A DNA stretch of 48,612 nt from Acidimicrobiaceae bacterium (lineage in GTDB: Bacteria; Actinomycetota; Acidimicrobiia; Acidimicrobiales; UBA8190), in contig PLZB01000033.1 in assembly GCA_003151955.1 (NCBI GenBank), positions 1-48,612 of the forward strand, written 5' to 3'. The notes below the pieces were generated by a model. That model did no database searches, was not told the origin of the DNA, and worked only from the letters and a program-made list of their open reading frames with translations. Numbering within the stretch: the first letter of the stretch is position 1; each line of letters opens with the position of its first letter. Shown here piece after piece: positions 8,032 through 17,145 of the stretch. A program made the translations under genes and the position numbers.

Positions 8032-9747
8032 TCAGGCCACCTTCCGGCGCCGGCGGGGCCGTGGGCCGGTGCCGGCCGGCGTGACGCTGTCCGCGGCCGG
8101 CGTACCGACCTCGGGAATCTCGGTGGCGTCGAGGGGATCTGGGGGGGAATCGGCGTCGGCCGCCCCGGCCACGGAGGCCGTCAGGGCGTCGAGGGCCTCG
8201 GCCAGGCCCGGCAGGGGATAGGCCACGGACTCGCCGACGGCTTCGGCTGCCACCCGCAGCGGGTCGACGTCCGAGCTCACGGTGTCGGCCTCGCCGGCCT
8301 CGGCCAGCACCGGGGGGCTGACCCAGGCGGCCACCTGGCCGGGGCCGATGGCCTTGGCCTGCTCGAGGGCGGAGAGGGAGTGCTCGATCAGGATGTCCCC
8401 GTCGGGCTCGCCCCCCATGTCGGCCACCCCGAGGGAGACGGTGAGGTCGGTTCCGGGTAGTTCGGCCTGGATGGCGGCGTCGAGCCGGTTCCGGAGCCGC
8501 TCGGCGAAGATCTCTGCCCTCTCGCCGGTAATCTCCCGAGCCACGACCATGAACTCGTCCCCCCCGAGCCGGTAGGCGGTATCGCAGGCCCGGGCCTCGG
8601 CGGTGAGGACGGAGGCCACCAGGCCCAACATGTCGTCGCCGGCGTCGCGTCCATGGGTGGTGTTGAAGTCGGCGAAGTGGTCGAGGTCCATCACGATCAG
8701 GGAGAGGGGCCGGGCGTAGCGCTTGCTCCGCTCCATCTCCAGGTGGAGGTCGGCTACGAACTGGCGGTAGTTGGCCAGGCCGGTGGCGGCGTCGGTCCGC
8801 AGCAGCATCTCGACCTTGGCCTCGAGCCGGGCCCCTTCGAGGGCGGTGGCGGCGTGGGCGGCCAGGATCTCGAGCATCCGGCGGTCCTGGGTGGAGAGGA
8901 CCTCGCCGTCGGTACCGACCACCTCGAGCACCCCGAGGACCACGCCTCCCACCTCGAGGGGGACGGCGGCCCCGGGCGTCTCCCCTCCGAGGGAAGCAGG
9001 CGTCAGGGCGGTCGAGTCCTCAGCCCCCGGGTTCTCGACCTGGACGGTCCGGGTCAGGGCGGCCGTCCCGACCCGGCCCATGCCCAGCCCGATGGGCTCG
9101 AGACCGGGGGCGAGGACATCCTCGGCCGCCGAGTCGTACCGGGCCACCAGGCGGTCGTGGTCGTTCAACCAGACCCGGGCCCGGGGTTGGCCTGTCGCCT
9201 CCACGGCGGCTATGGCGATGGTGCGGAGCAGGAAGGCCTGGTTGAAGTTGCCGGAGACGAGGCGGGAGGTGACGAGGAGGTTCTGCATGTCCTCGTCGTA
9301 GGCGACGAGGTCCTCCTGCTGGCGCCGGGCCCAGTCCTCCCCGGCCTGGAGCTTCACGGTCAGGCGCTGGAGCCCACCTGCCACCTGGGTGGCCTCGACG
9401 GAACCGGCCACGTTGGGGTCGATCCTGATGCCCTGATCCATGAGAGCGACGGATTCGGCCAAGGCCCCCACCGGCTCGACCAGGGTGGCGCTCAGGCGGC
9501 GGTGGAGGAAGAGGAGGACGGCGACGAGACCCAGGATGAGCAGGCCGGCCAGGGCGGCGGCGAGGACGGTCGAGCCGCTCAGCGCGCTCACCACCGCACC
9601 GAGGACGACCGCCACCCCGGCCACGATGCCGATCAGGCGGAGCGCCCACTCCAGGTTGCCGGCCGCGGTGGCGCCGCCGGCGCCCTGGGGGTTCTGGAGC
9701 ATTTGCTGCCACTTGTGCCTGCGGGCGGCAAAGCTGGAATTGGCCAT
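8032..9747 (-). CDS. Membrane GAF-GGDEF diguanylate cyclase
   Basis: 571 aa. Two adjacent membrane helices (~35-80) are followed by a HAMP-like/coiled stretch, a GAF domain (~150-300, e.g. GAAVPLEVGGVVLGVLEV) and a GGDEF domain (~310-475). The active-site motif is intact (LGGDEF, ~394-399), and DLDHFADFNTTHGRDAGDDML supplies the usual metal- and substrate-binding residues, so synthesis of c-di-GMP from GTP is likely. No RxxD inhibitory site is obvious. A ~95-residue acidic tail ends in a basic patch (RPRRRRK). A TAGGAT box at 9753-9758, 5 bases from the ATG, suggests its own leaderless promoter. Confidence 0.9.
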   Translation of the reverse strand: MANSSFAARRHKWQQMLQNPQGAGGATAAGNLEWALRLIGIVAGVAVVLGAVVSALSGSTVLAAALAGLLILGLVAVLLFLHRRLSATLVEPVGALAESVALMDQGIRIDPNVAGSVEATQVAGGLQRLTVKLQAGEDWARRQQEDLVAYDEDMQNLLVTSRLVSGNFNQAFLLRTIAIAAVEATGQPRARVWLNDHDRLVARYDSAAEDVLAPGLEPIGLGMGRVGTAALTRTVQVENPGAEDSTALTPASLGGETPGAAVPLEVGGVVLGVLEVVGTDGEVLSTQDRRMLEILAAHAATALEGARLEAKVEMLLRTDAATGLANYRQFVADLHLEMERSKRYARPLSLIVMDLDHFADFNTTHGRDAGDDMLGLVASVLTAEARACDTAYRLGGDEFMVVAREITGERAEIFAERLRNRLDAAIQAELPGTDLTVSLGVADMGGEPDGDILIEHSLSALEQAKAIGPGQVAAWVSPPVLAEAGEADTVSSDVDPLRVAAEAVGESVAYPLPGLAEALDALTASVAGAADADSPPDPLDATEIPEVGTPAADSVTPAGTGPRPRRRRKVA

Positions 9748-9752
9748 GCCTG

Positions 9753-9758
9753 ATCCTA
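9753..9758 (-). promoter_or_regulatory. -10 box (TAGGAT), probably leaderless
   Basis: On the minus strand TAGGAT stands 5 bases before the ATG at 9747 of the GAF-GGDEF gene, the spacing expected for leaderless transcription. Confidence 0.4.
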
Positions 9759-9806
9759 CGAGATCGGGGCCACCGACCGGGGAACCGTCAGGGGGGCCGG
9801 CCGGGG

Positions 9807-10280
9807 TCAGCGGAGCAGCATCTCCATGAGGTCGGCGATCCGGCCACCCACGAACTCCGGGGTGAGCTTGGCCGGGGCCGTCTGGTACTCCTCTTTGTGG
9901 AAGCCCGTGCCGGTCCGGCGGTGACCGACCATCTCCGTGATGCGGATCCCGTCCGACGAGGCCGAGCCCCGGAAGGTGAGGTCGGCCCGGCCCCGGTCCC
10001 CCTGGCGCTCGATCCGGAGGGCCAGTTCGAAGGTCGGGGCCGACGGGCCGTCGGAGCGCTGGTCGATGACCTGGGCGTCGAAGCCCCGCTCCCGCAGCAG
10101 GTCGGCGGCGTCCTCCAGCGTGGGCCGGACGACGGTGTCACAGTTCTCCACGAAGCCCTGGAAGGCCCGGAGGAGGGACTGGCGGCGAGCCTCCTCGGCG
10201 GCCTCGAGCGCCAGGTCGCGCTGCTCGGCCGCCTTGATGGCCACGTCGATCCGGTGCTGCCACGGGCGTTGGTCCACCAC
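9807..10280 (-). CDS. Small alpha-helical/beta protein of unknown function
   Basis: 157 aa, not recognised. The first ~55 residues are strongly helical and charged (AAEQRDLALEAAEEARRQS), likely a coiled coil; the rest is mixed, with a predicted beta-sheet (FELALRIERQGDRGRADLTF) and a basic/aromatic C-terminal part. No signal peptide. The GTG at 10280 is preceded by GGGGGA at suitable spacing; the frame stays open upstream but that part reads as antisense of the exporter gene. It lies 59 bases upstream of the GGDEF gene on the same strand and may be co-regulated. Confidence 0.65.
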   Translation of the reverse strand: MVDQRPWQHRIDVAIKAAEQRDLALEAAEEARRQSLLRAFQGFVENCDTVVRPTLEDAADLLRERGFDAQVIDQRSDGPSAPTFELALRIERQGDRGRADLTFRGSASSDGIRITEMVGHRRTGTGFHKEEYQTAPAKLTPEFVGGRIADLMEMLLR

Positions 10281-10380
10281 GTTCGTCCCCCGTTGAGCAG
10301 GCGGCCCCTTGCCGACACCGGTGTGCCTCGGCCGCAGTGTCCGGACAGTGTAGGAGAAGGAGGCCGGGTGCCGGGGTTGT

Positions 10381-12933
10381 TCAGGTCGGGAGGACCCGGT
10401 AGTCGGTACCGGCCACCTGGATCCGGTGGCTGGCCGGGACTGGATCGGGCACGGTCGGGACCGGTTCCCGTTCCGGGGAAACCCGGTTGTCGTCCTCGTC
10501 GGGGCGCATGAGCCCCCTGGAGACCCAGCCCCGGCCCTCCCCGTCGGCCCAGACCAGGACCGGGGGCAGGACGACAAGGGCGCACAGCAGGGCTACGGCG
10601 ATGTTGAGGGAGACGATGATCCCGAAGCCCCGCAGGAGGGGGAACGACGAGGTGGCCATGACCCCGACTCCGACCACGGCCGTCATGGCCGAGACGATGA
10701 AGGCCCGGCCGGTCCGGGCCGAGGTCACGTCCATGGCCTCCCGGGGCGCGAAGCCCCGGGCTCGCTCCTCCACGAACCGCAGAAGGATGAGGGAGGTGAA
10801 TTCCGTGCAGGCCGCCACGACCAGCGGTCCGGCCACGGCCGTCATCGGGCTCAGCTTCAGGCTGAAGACGTAGGCGATGAGCGAGACGGCGCCGACGGCG
10901 ATCAGGACGGGCACGAGGGAGAGTAGCGAGCGGACCAGGCTCCGCAGCCGGATGGTGAGGAAGGCCCCCACCAGGATGAGGGACAGGTAGGTGAGCAGGA
11001 GCCGGGACTTGGCCAGGTTCTCGAGGAGCCCGACGCCGACGACGGCGATCCCTCCGGGCTCCACGGCCATCCCCTGGGGGGAGTGTTCACCCTGGACGTA
11101 GGTGACGACGGGCTGGAGGTCGGAGAGGGTCTCGGTCCGGGCCCGGAAGACGATGTTGATGTCGTGGCCCTTCCCGGCGATGCTCAGGGCCTGGATGGCG
11201 GGATCGGCCAGGTTGTAGGCCTGGAGGACCTGGGCTCCGGTGGGGACCACCGTCGACGCCCCCGGGACGGCCATGAGCTGGGCCACGAAATTGACGACCC
11301 CCACCGGCGGGTAGAGGGCGTTGTTGTAGCGGTGCTGGAGGTCGTTGGAGAAGTTGGTGACGTAGGCCACGGTGCTGTCGTCGAAGGCCGTGGTGGGAGT
11401 CATGGGATGGTCGGTGGATACCATGGCGGCCAGCTCGTCGTCGGCGCCTGTGCCGGCCTTCAATGCCTTGATGTCGATGATGGCCTGCGAGTGGGGATTC
11501 ACCCACTGGATGGGGTCGGTCTGGAGGACGAGCTTCCCCTCCACGGCCAGTCCCCCGCCGAAGATGGCGATGGCGACCAGGACCAGGGGGAGGGCGAATC
11601 CGGCCGGGGTCTTGCCCAGGAAGACCACGAACCGGGCCAGCGGGCCCCGGCTGAAGTCCTTGCCCTTGGTCGGCGACTTGTACTCCCGGATGCCCAGGAA
11701 GGCCAGGGGCCCGATGATGCTGAACAGGCAGACCATGATGATGCCCACCACGAGCAGCGCCCCGAACTGCCGGATCATCGGCACCTTGGCGAAGAAGAGG
11801 GCGGCGAAGGCGAAGACGGCGTCGAAGGTGACGACGAGGAGGGCCGGTCCGAGGTTCCGGGCCGTGGCCTGAATGGGATGGGCAGCCCGGTCGAGGACCA
11901 CCTCCTCCTCGATCCTCGAGTGCATCTGGATGGCGTAGTCGATGCCCACCCCGAGGAGGGTGGGCAAGGCCGCGATGCTCCCCAGGGTGAGTGGGATCCC
12001 CAGGTAGCCGACCAGGCCGAAGGCCCAGATCAGGCCGATGGAGACCACCCCGAAGGCGAGCAGCCGCCAGCGGACGTTGAAGGCCAGGGCCAGGATCAGG
12101 ATCATGAGGGCCCCGGCCAGGGCCGTCAGGGTGACCATGCCGTGCTTCAGGTAGCTGTTGATCGTGTTGAGGAGGGCGGGGACGCCGGTGGTGGTGACGG
12201 TGGCGCCGGCGAAGTGGGCCGGGGTCATGATCGCGAGGACGGAGGCGGCGGCCGACGCCTCCTGGTCGATGGAGAGGCCCCCCTGGATGTAGGTGACGAT
12301 GAGGAGGTGGTCCTCGTTGGGCACGAAGGTGAGGACCGAGTCCCGGAGCGATCCGTCGGGGTTGTGGAGCAGGAGGTGGACCCAGGCCGGGTTGGCGACG
12401 TCCTGTTGATCCGAGGGAATGGCCGTCTCCTCGGCCAGCTGGGCCTTGATGTTGGTCAGCCGGAGGGCCTGGCCGGCGGCGCTGGGGTCATGCGACTGGG
12501 CGTAGAGGAGCATGCCGGCCGCCGGGCTGGCCGCCGGCCCGGCCGGCCCGCCGCTGACGAGCTTGTTGGCCAGGTCCAGGGCGTCGGTGGGGCCGGCCAC
12601 GCTGAAGACGGCGTGGTCCTTCAGGAGCTGGGCCTCGAGGTTCCTGATCTCGGCCACGTTGGCCGGGGTGAAGAAGCTGTCGACGGCGTCGCCGGAGCTG
12701 GAGGGCGTGAGGGTGATCATGGTGGCGATGGGGTCACCGCCGAAGTACTGCTGGTAGTTCTGGTTCTCGACCTGGGCCGGGTCGGTGGCGTTCAGGTAGC
12801 TGGCGTTCGAGGTCTTGAATTGGAGCTTGACCATGCCGAGGCCGAGGACGAGGGTGACGACGAGCCCGGCGATGGCCACCGTGCCGGCGCGCTTCCCCAG
12901 ATTGAGCCCGAGCCAGGACCAGTAACGCCTCAT
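10381..12933 (-). CDS. MMPL/RND superfamily exporter
   Basis: 850 aa with the RND-type duplicated layout: one N-terminal helix (~12-32), a large extracytoplasmic domain, six helices, a second large loop (~430-590) and another helix set. The MMPL signature LLGVGIDYAIQMHSRIEEE is present after the first helix group, and a second GPLVVAACTEFTSLILLRFVEER occupies the equivalent place in the second half. These proteins use the proton gradient to export lipids or hydrophobic compounds (MmpL and HpnN-like members). It is divergent from a WS/DGAT acyltransferase, which suggests lipid export. The ATG at 12933 has GGAGGGGG just upstream. Confidence 0.88.
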   Translation of the reverse strand: MRRYWSWLGLNLGKRAGTVAIAGLVVTLVLGLGMVKLQFKTSNASYLNATDPAQVENQNYQQYFGGDPIATMITLTPSSSGDAVDSFFTPANVAEIRNLEAQLLKDHAVFSVAGPTDALDLANKLVSGGPAGPAASPAAGMLLYAQSHDPSAAGQALRLTNIKAQLAEETAIPSDQQDVANPAWVHLLLHNPDGSLRDSVLTFVPNEDHLLIVTYIQGGLSIDQEASAAASVLAIMTPAHFAGATVTTTGVPALLNTINSYLKHGMVTLTALAGALMILILALAFNVRWRLLAFGVVSIGLIWAFGLVGYLGIPLTLGSIAALPTLLGVGIDYAIQMHSRIEEEVVLDRAAHPIQATARNLGPALLVVTFDAVFAFAALFFAKVPMIRQFGALLVVGIIMVCLFSIIGPLAFLGIREYKSPTKGKDFSRGPLARFVVFLGKTPAGFALPLVLVAIAIFGGGLAVEGKLVLQTDPIQWVNPHSQAIIDIKALKAGTGADDELAAMVSTDHPMTPTTAFDDSTVAYVTNFSNDLQHRYNNALYPPVGVVNFVAQLMAVPGASTVVPTGAQVLQAYNLADPAIQALSIAGKGHDINIVFRARTETLSDLQPVVTYVQGEHSPQGMAVEPGGIAVVGVGLLENLAKSRLLLTYLSLILVGAFLTIRLRSLVRSLLSLVPVLIAVGAVSLIAYVFSLKLSPMTAVAGPLVVAACTEFTSLILLRFVEERARGFAPREAMDVTSARTGRAFIVSAMTAVVGVGVMATSSFPLLRGFGIIVSLNIAVALLCALVVLPPVLVWADGEGRGWVSRGLMRPDEDDNRVSPEREPVPTVPDPVPASHRIQVAGTDYRVLPT

Positions 12934-13096
12934 GATGGAGCCCCCTCCAGGTCTTCCCCCGGTGCCCGCCGACGTGCTCGGACGGGCTTCCGGAGGGAGA
13001 TCGTAAATCAGATCGGCGGGACGGACCGAAATTGTTTCTGACGGGTAACATCCCGGACAGGCCGGGGCGGGACCCGACCGGCGAGGAGGATCCAGG

Positions 13097-14497
13097 GTGA
13101 CGGTCGACCGGATGAGCCCCCTGGACGCCTCGTTCCTCCACATCGAGGACAGCGTCAGCCACATGCACATCGGGTCGGTGGCCATCTTCGAAGGTCCGCC
13201 CCCGCCCCTCGACGCCGTGGTGGCCATGGTGGCGGGCAAGCTGGCCCTCGTCCCCCGCTACCGCCAGGTGGTCAGGTTCGTGCCGTTCGACCTGGGCCGG
13301 CCGGTCTGGGTCGACGACCCCCACTTCAACATCGGCTACCACATCCGGCACAGCGCCCTCCCCGCCCCGGGGGGCGAGCTCCAACTCCGGAGACTGGTCG
13401 GGAGGCTCATGTCCCAGCCCCTCGACCGGCACCGTCCCCTGTGGGAGATCTGGATCGTGGAGGGGGTCGGCGACGACCAGTGGGCCATGGTGGCCAAGAC
13501 CCATCACGCCATGGTGGACGGGGTGTCAGGGACCGACCTCCTCGCCGTCCTGCTCGACCTCTCCCCCGATCCGTCGCCACCACCCCCCTCCGACGCCTGG
13601 GTCCCCGAGGAGGCCCCCTCCTCGCTCAAGCTGGCGGTGGAGGCGGTGGAGTCGATGGTGCGGAGTCCCTACGAGCAGCTCCGGGCCGCCCGGGCCGCCA
13701 CCCGGGTCCCCCGTCAGGCCCTCGGGCAGCTCGGTGAGGTGGTCCGGGGGCTCACCAACCTGGCCGGCCTGGTCCGGCCCATGCCCCAGTCGAGCCTCAA
13801 CGGCCCCATCGGGCCCCATCGGAACTACGCCTGGGCCCGGAGCTCGGTCGACGACATCCGGACCATCCGCAAGGGCCTCGGAGGAACCTTCAACGACGTG
13901 GTCCTGGCCTCCATCACGAACGGCTTCCGGGAGCTGCTCCGGTCGAGGGGGGAGTCCACCGACCGGGTCATCCGAACCCTCGTCCCGGTGTCGGTCCGAC
14001 CCCGGGACCAGAGCGGGAAGGCGGTCGGGGACGGGACGTTCAAGAACAAGGTCTCGGCCATGTTCGCCGAGCTCCCCGTGGCCCTGGCCGATCCGGCCGA
14101 GCGCCTGGCGGCGATCACGGCCCAGATGGACGGCCTGAAGGAGTCCCGCCAGGCCGTGGCCGGGGAGGCCCTGACCTCGATGTCGGGCTTCGCCCCGCCC
14201 CTCCTCCTCGCCCTCGGGATGCGGGTCGCCACCCGGATCCCCCAGCGGAACGTGAACACGATCACCACCAACGTGCCCGGTCCCCAGAACCCGCTCTTCG
14301 TGGCCGGCCGACGGATGCTCGAGGCCTACCCATACGTCCCGCTGGGGGGACACATCCGGATCGGGGTGGCCATCTTCTCCTACGACGGCCAGGTCAACTT
14401 CGGGGTGACCGGGGATCTCGACACCACCCCCGACCTCGACGTCCTGTGCACAGGGATCGAGGACGGCATGGCCGAGATGGTGGCCCTGGCCCGCTGA
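13097..14497 (+). CDS. WS/DGAT wax ester synthase / diacylglycerol acyltransferase
   Basis: 466 aa, the normal length. The catalytic HHxxxDG motif is intact as HHAMVDG (His136, His137, Asp141, Gly142), and the PLWEIWIVEG motif precedes it. The C-terminal half has the conserved NVPGPQ turn (TITTNVPGPQNPLF). Such enzymes join acyl-CoA to long alcohols or diacylglycerol, making storage wax esters or triacylglycerol at the membrane. The GTG at 13097 follows GAGGAGG at 13083-13089; the sequence MTVDRMSPLDASFLHIED is the usual N-terminus of the family. Divergent from the RND exporter, consistent with a shared lipid role. Confidence 0.95.
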   Translation: MTVDRMSPLDASFLHIEDSVSHMHIGSVAIFEGPPPPLDAVVAMVAGKLALVPRYRQVVRFVPFDLGRPVWVDDPHFNIGYHIRHSALPAPGGELQLRRLVGRLMSQPLDRHRPLWEIWIVEGVGDDQWAMVAKTHHAMVDGVSGTDLLAVLLDLSPDPSPPPPSDAWVPEEAPSSLKLAVEAVESMVRSPYEQLRAARAATRVPRQALGQLGEVVRGLTNLAGLVRPMPQSSLNGPIGPHRNYAWARSSVDDIRTIRKGLGGTFNDVVLASITNGFRELLRSRGESTDRVIRTLVPVSVRPRDQSGKAVGDGTFKNKVSAMFAELPVALADPAERLAAITAQMDGLKESRQAVAGEALTSMSGFAPPLLLALGMRVATRIPQRNVNTITTNVPGPQNPLFVAGRRMLEAYPYVPLGGHIRIGVAIFSYDGQVNFGVTGDLDTTPDLDVLCTGIEDGMAEMVALAR

Positions 14498-14498
14498 C

Positions 14499-17102
14499 TC
14501 AGCCGCCCCGGTGCCGGGAGGCGGCCACGAGGGCCAGGACCTCCTGGTGGGGAACGGGATGGGCCAGGAAGAACCCCTGGACGCGGTCACAGCCCATGGT
14601 CTCGAGCCGTTCGAGCTGATCGAGGGTCTCCACCCCCTCCGCCAACGACGCCATGCCCAGCGTCCGGGCCAGCTCGAAGACGGTCCGGACCACGGCGTCG
14701 TGCTGGGGGTCCTTCCCGAGGTCGACGATGAAGGACTGGTCCAGCTTGACCAGCTCCACGGGGAGCTGCTGGAGGTAGCTGAGAGACGAGTAGCCCGTGC
14801 CGAAGTCGTCGATTCCCAGGCGGACCTCGAGGTCGCGGAGCCGGTGGAGGGTCTCGACGCAAGAGGCGGCGTCCTCCATGAAGGCCCCCTCGGTGATCTC
14901 GAACCCGATCTGGGGCCCGTCCACGCCGGCCTGGCCCAGCGTCTCGGCCACCCGGTCGACGAGGCCGGGGAGGACGAGTTGCCGGGGGGAGAGGTTGACC
15001 CAGACCGGGACGGGGACGGCGGGCTGCAGGTCGGCCAGGTCCCGGGCCAGGCGGCAGGCCTGGTCCAGGACCACCTCGGTGAGGCGGTCGATGACGCCGA
15101 CCTCCTCGGCCACCCCGATGAACCGGGCCGGTCCCACCAGACCCCAGGCCGGATGGTCCCAGCGGACCAGGGCCTCGGCCCCGACCGGGGTCCGGCCGGC
15201 GGTGGGAAACTGGAGCTGATAGTGGACGACGAGCTCCTGGCGGAGGAGGCCGGCCCGCAGACCGTGCTCGACCGCCAACCGGTCGACGGCCCGGTCCCGG
15301 AGGCCGTCGTCGAAGACGGCCACCCGGTCCCGGCCCAGCTCCTTGGCCCGGAAGAGGGCCAGGTCGGCCTGTTGGAGGAGCTCCTCGGCCGAGACGACCT
15401 CGTCCCCGGCCACCGCCACCCCGATGCTGACCCGGAGGAAGGTCTCCCTCCCGTCGACCACCAGGGCATGGTCGAAGCTGCGGAGGACGGCGTTGGCCCG
15501 GGCCTCCATCTCGGCGGCGTCGACCTCGGGGACGACGCAGGTGAACTCGTCGCCACCGAAGCGGGCCACCGAGGCACCGGGCGGGGCCAGGGAGCTCAGC
15601 CGGTCGGCCACGGCCCGCAGGACATTGTCCCCGGCCTCGTGGCCGAGGCTGTCGTTGATGACCTTGAACCGGTCCAGGTCGAGGAAGAGGACCCCCGGGC
15701 CCCGGCCGTGGCGGGGTGCGGTCAGGAGCTCGTCGAGGCGGTCCAGGAAGCAGGCCCGGTTGGGCAGCTCCGTCAGGGGGTCGTGGGTGGCGCGGTGGAG
15801 GAGCTCCTGGGTGTTGCGGGCATGGTGGATGGCGGTCAGCGTCAGCTTCCCGCACACCTCGAGGAGGTGGAGCTCGCCGGCCGTGGGCCGGCCCCGGACG
15901 GTCCGGTAGACGTCCACGGTCGCCACCACCGTGGCGGTCTGGCGTTCGACCACGGGGATGGACCAGGCGGCCACGATGGCGTGGGCGTCGAGGACGTGGC
16001 GGCGGCTCTCCCAGGCCGGATCGTCGGAGAGGTCGGGGACGATCAGGGACTGGTGGCGGTGGGCCGAACCCCCGCCGGCCGGGGCGCCGGGCCCGATCTC
16101 GACATGAAGGAGCGAGGCGGCGAAGGGGACGGGGAGCGCACCGATCCCGGCCGGGGAGAGGCCGGCCCCGTCGGGATCGAGGACCATGACCACTCCCCAG
16201 CCCTCGCTGGTCATGTCGTCGAGAACGCGGGCGATGGCCTGGACCACCGGGGCCAGGGGAGCACCGGCGGCGATCATCTCCAAGATGGCAGCCTCCCGGA
16301 CCAGCATCCGGTCCGATCGGGGCCGGAGCCGCTGGTCCCGGACCACGAAGGCGATCCCCCCGACGGCCGGGTCGTCGAGACGGTTGTCGGCTGAGAGCTC
16401 CACCTCGACCCAACTGCCGTCCTGGTGGCGGAGCCTGAGGTCGATGGGTCCCTTCGCCCCCGGATTCCGCCCGGTGCGGGCAAAGGCCTCGAGGGCGTTG
16501 GCCAGGTCGTCGGGATGGATCAGGTCGAGCATGTTGGTCCCCAGGGTCTCGGCCACGGTCCACCCGAAGGAGTCCTCCAGCTCGGGACTGGCCGAGAGGA
16601 GCCGGCCCTGGGTGTCGACGACGGTGATGCCCAAGGTGGCCTCCCCCCCCTGGCCACGACTCTGATCGAGACGCTGCTGCAGGACGGCGGTCACCTGGCG
16701 GGCCACCCGCTCGATCATGACCCGGGCCGCCACGGGGAGGCCTCCGGGGCCGAGGCCGTGGAGGACGACCTCCCCGACCGGAGGTCCCGGGCCGAGGAGG
16801 ATGGCGACCCGCTCCAGGTCGCCGGGACCCGGGGGCGATGGGATCCGGGGGACGACCCCGGCGGCGGCCTTCCGGGTCTGGCCGACCCCGGCCGCGAAGG
16901 TGATCTCGGCCCCGAGGGCGCCGGCGGCCTCCCGGGCCAGGTGGGCCAGTCCGTCGAAGACGGCGTCGGGCGCCACGTCGAGGATGCCGAGGGCGTGGAG
17001 GGCGGCCCGCTGGTAGAGGGTGGCCGCGTCCGCCCGGGAACGCGACCCGGTGTCCCCTCCCAGCGACGAACCCTGGGTGATCAGCTCATCCACGCCTTCC
17101 AC
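14499..17102 (-). CDS. PAS-GAF-GGDEF-EAL c-di-GMP signalling protein
   Basis: 867 aa, soluble. Order: a GAF-like N-terminal region (~20-165), PAS (~170-285, GWTVAETLGTNMLDLIHPDD), a second GAF (~300-430), GGDEF (~440-600; FGGDEF at ~515-520) and EAL (~610-860). Both catalytic motifs look intact: GAEALVRW at ~641-648 and DDFGTGYSSLSYL further on, with the EGVET and QGFFLAHP elements. It could make and break c-di-GMP; which activity wins cannot be told from sequence. The start is uncertain: GTG at 17102 or GTG at 17093, both after a G-rich stretch. It lies downstream of two membrane paralogues and converges with the WS/DGAT gene. Confidence 0.93.
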   Translation of the reverse strand: MEGVDELITQGSSLGGDTGSRSRADAATLYQRAALHALGILDVAPDAVFDGLAHLAREAAGALGAEITFAAGVGQTRKAAAGVVPRIPSPPGPGDLERVAILLGPGPPVGEVVLHGLGPGGLPVAARVMIERVARQVTAVLQQRLDQSRGQGGEATLGITVVDTQGRLLSASPELEDSFGWTVAETLGTNMLDLIHPDDLANALEAFARTGRNPGAKGPIDLRLRHQDGSWVEVELSADNRLDDPAVGGIAFVVRDQRLRPRSDRMLVREAAILEMIAAGAPLAPVVQAIARVLDDMTSEGWGVVMVLDPDGAGLSPAGIGALPVPFAASLLHVEIGPGAPAGGGSAHRHQSLIVPDLSDDPAWESRRHVLDAHAIVAAWSIPVVERQTATVVATVDVYRTVRGRPTAGELHLLEVCGKLTLTAIHHARNTQELLHRATHDPLTELPNRACFLDRLDELLTAPRHGRGPGVLFLDLDRFKVINDSLGHEAGDNVLRAVADRLSSLAPPGASVARFGGDEFTCVVPEVDAAEMEARANAVLRSFDHALVVDGRETFLRVSIGVAVAGDEVVSAEELLQQADLALFRAKELGRDRVAVFDDGLRDRAVDRLAVEHGLRAGLLRQELVVHYQLQFPTAGRTPVGAEALVRWDHPAWGLVGPARFIGVAEEVGVIDRLTEVVLDQACRLARDLADLQPAVPVPVWVNLSPRQLVLPGLVDRVAETLGQAGVDGPQIGFEITEGAFMEDAASCVETLHRLRDLEVRLGIDDFGTGYSSLSYLQQLPVELVKLDQSFIVDLGKDPQHDAVVRTVFELARTLGMASLAEGVETLDQLERLETMGCDRVQGFFLAHPVPHQEVLALVAASRHRGG

Positions 17103-17145
17103 CCCCGCCGTCAAGGCTACGACGGTCCCGGCCCCACTGCAGCGG

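Noticed and set aside
9807..10280. Possible RsiG-like anti-sigma helix (E-x3-S-x2-R-x3-Q-x3-D motif)
   Set aside because: SLLRAFQ has S-x2-R but Q is one residue off and E is displaced; the c-di-GMP motif is not met.
11083..13041. Long plus-strand open frame opposite the RND exporter
   Set aside because: Antisense frame of Glu/Gly/Asp-rich nonsense with no family feature.
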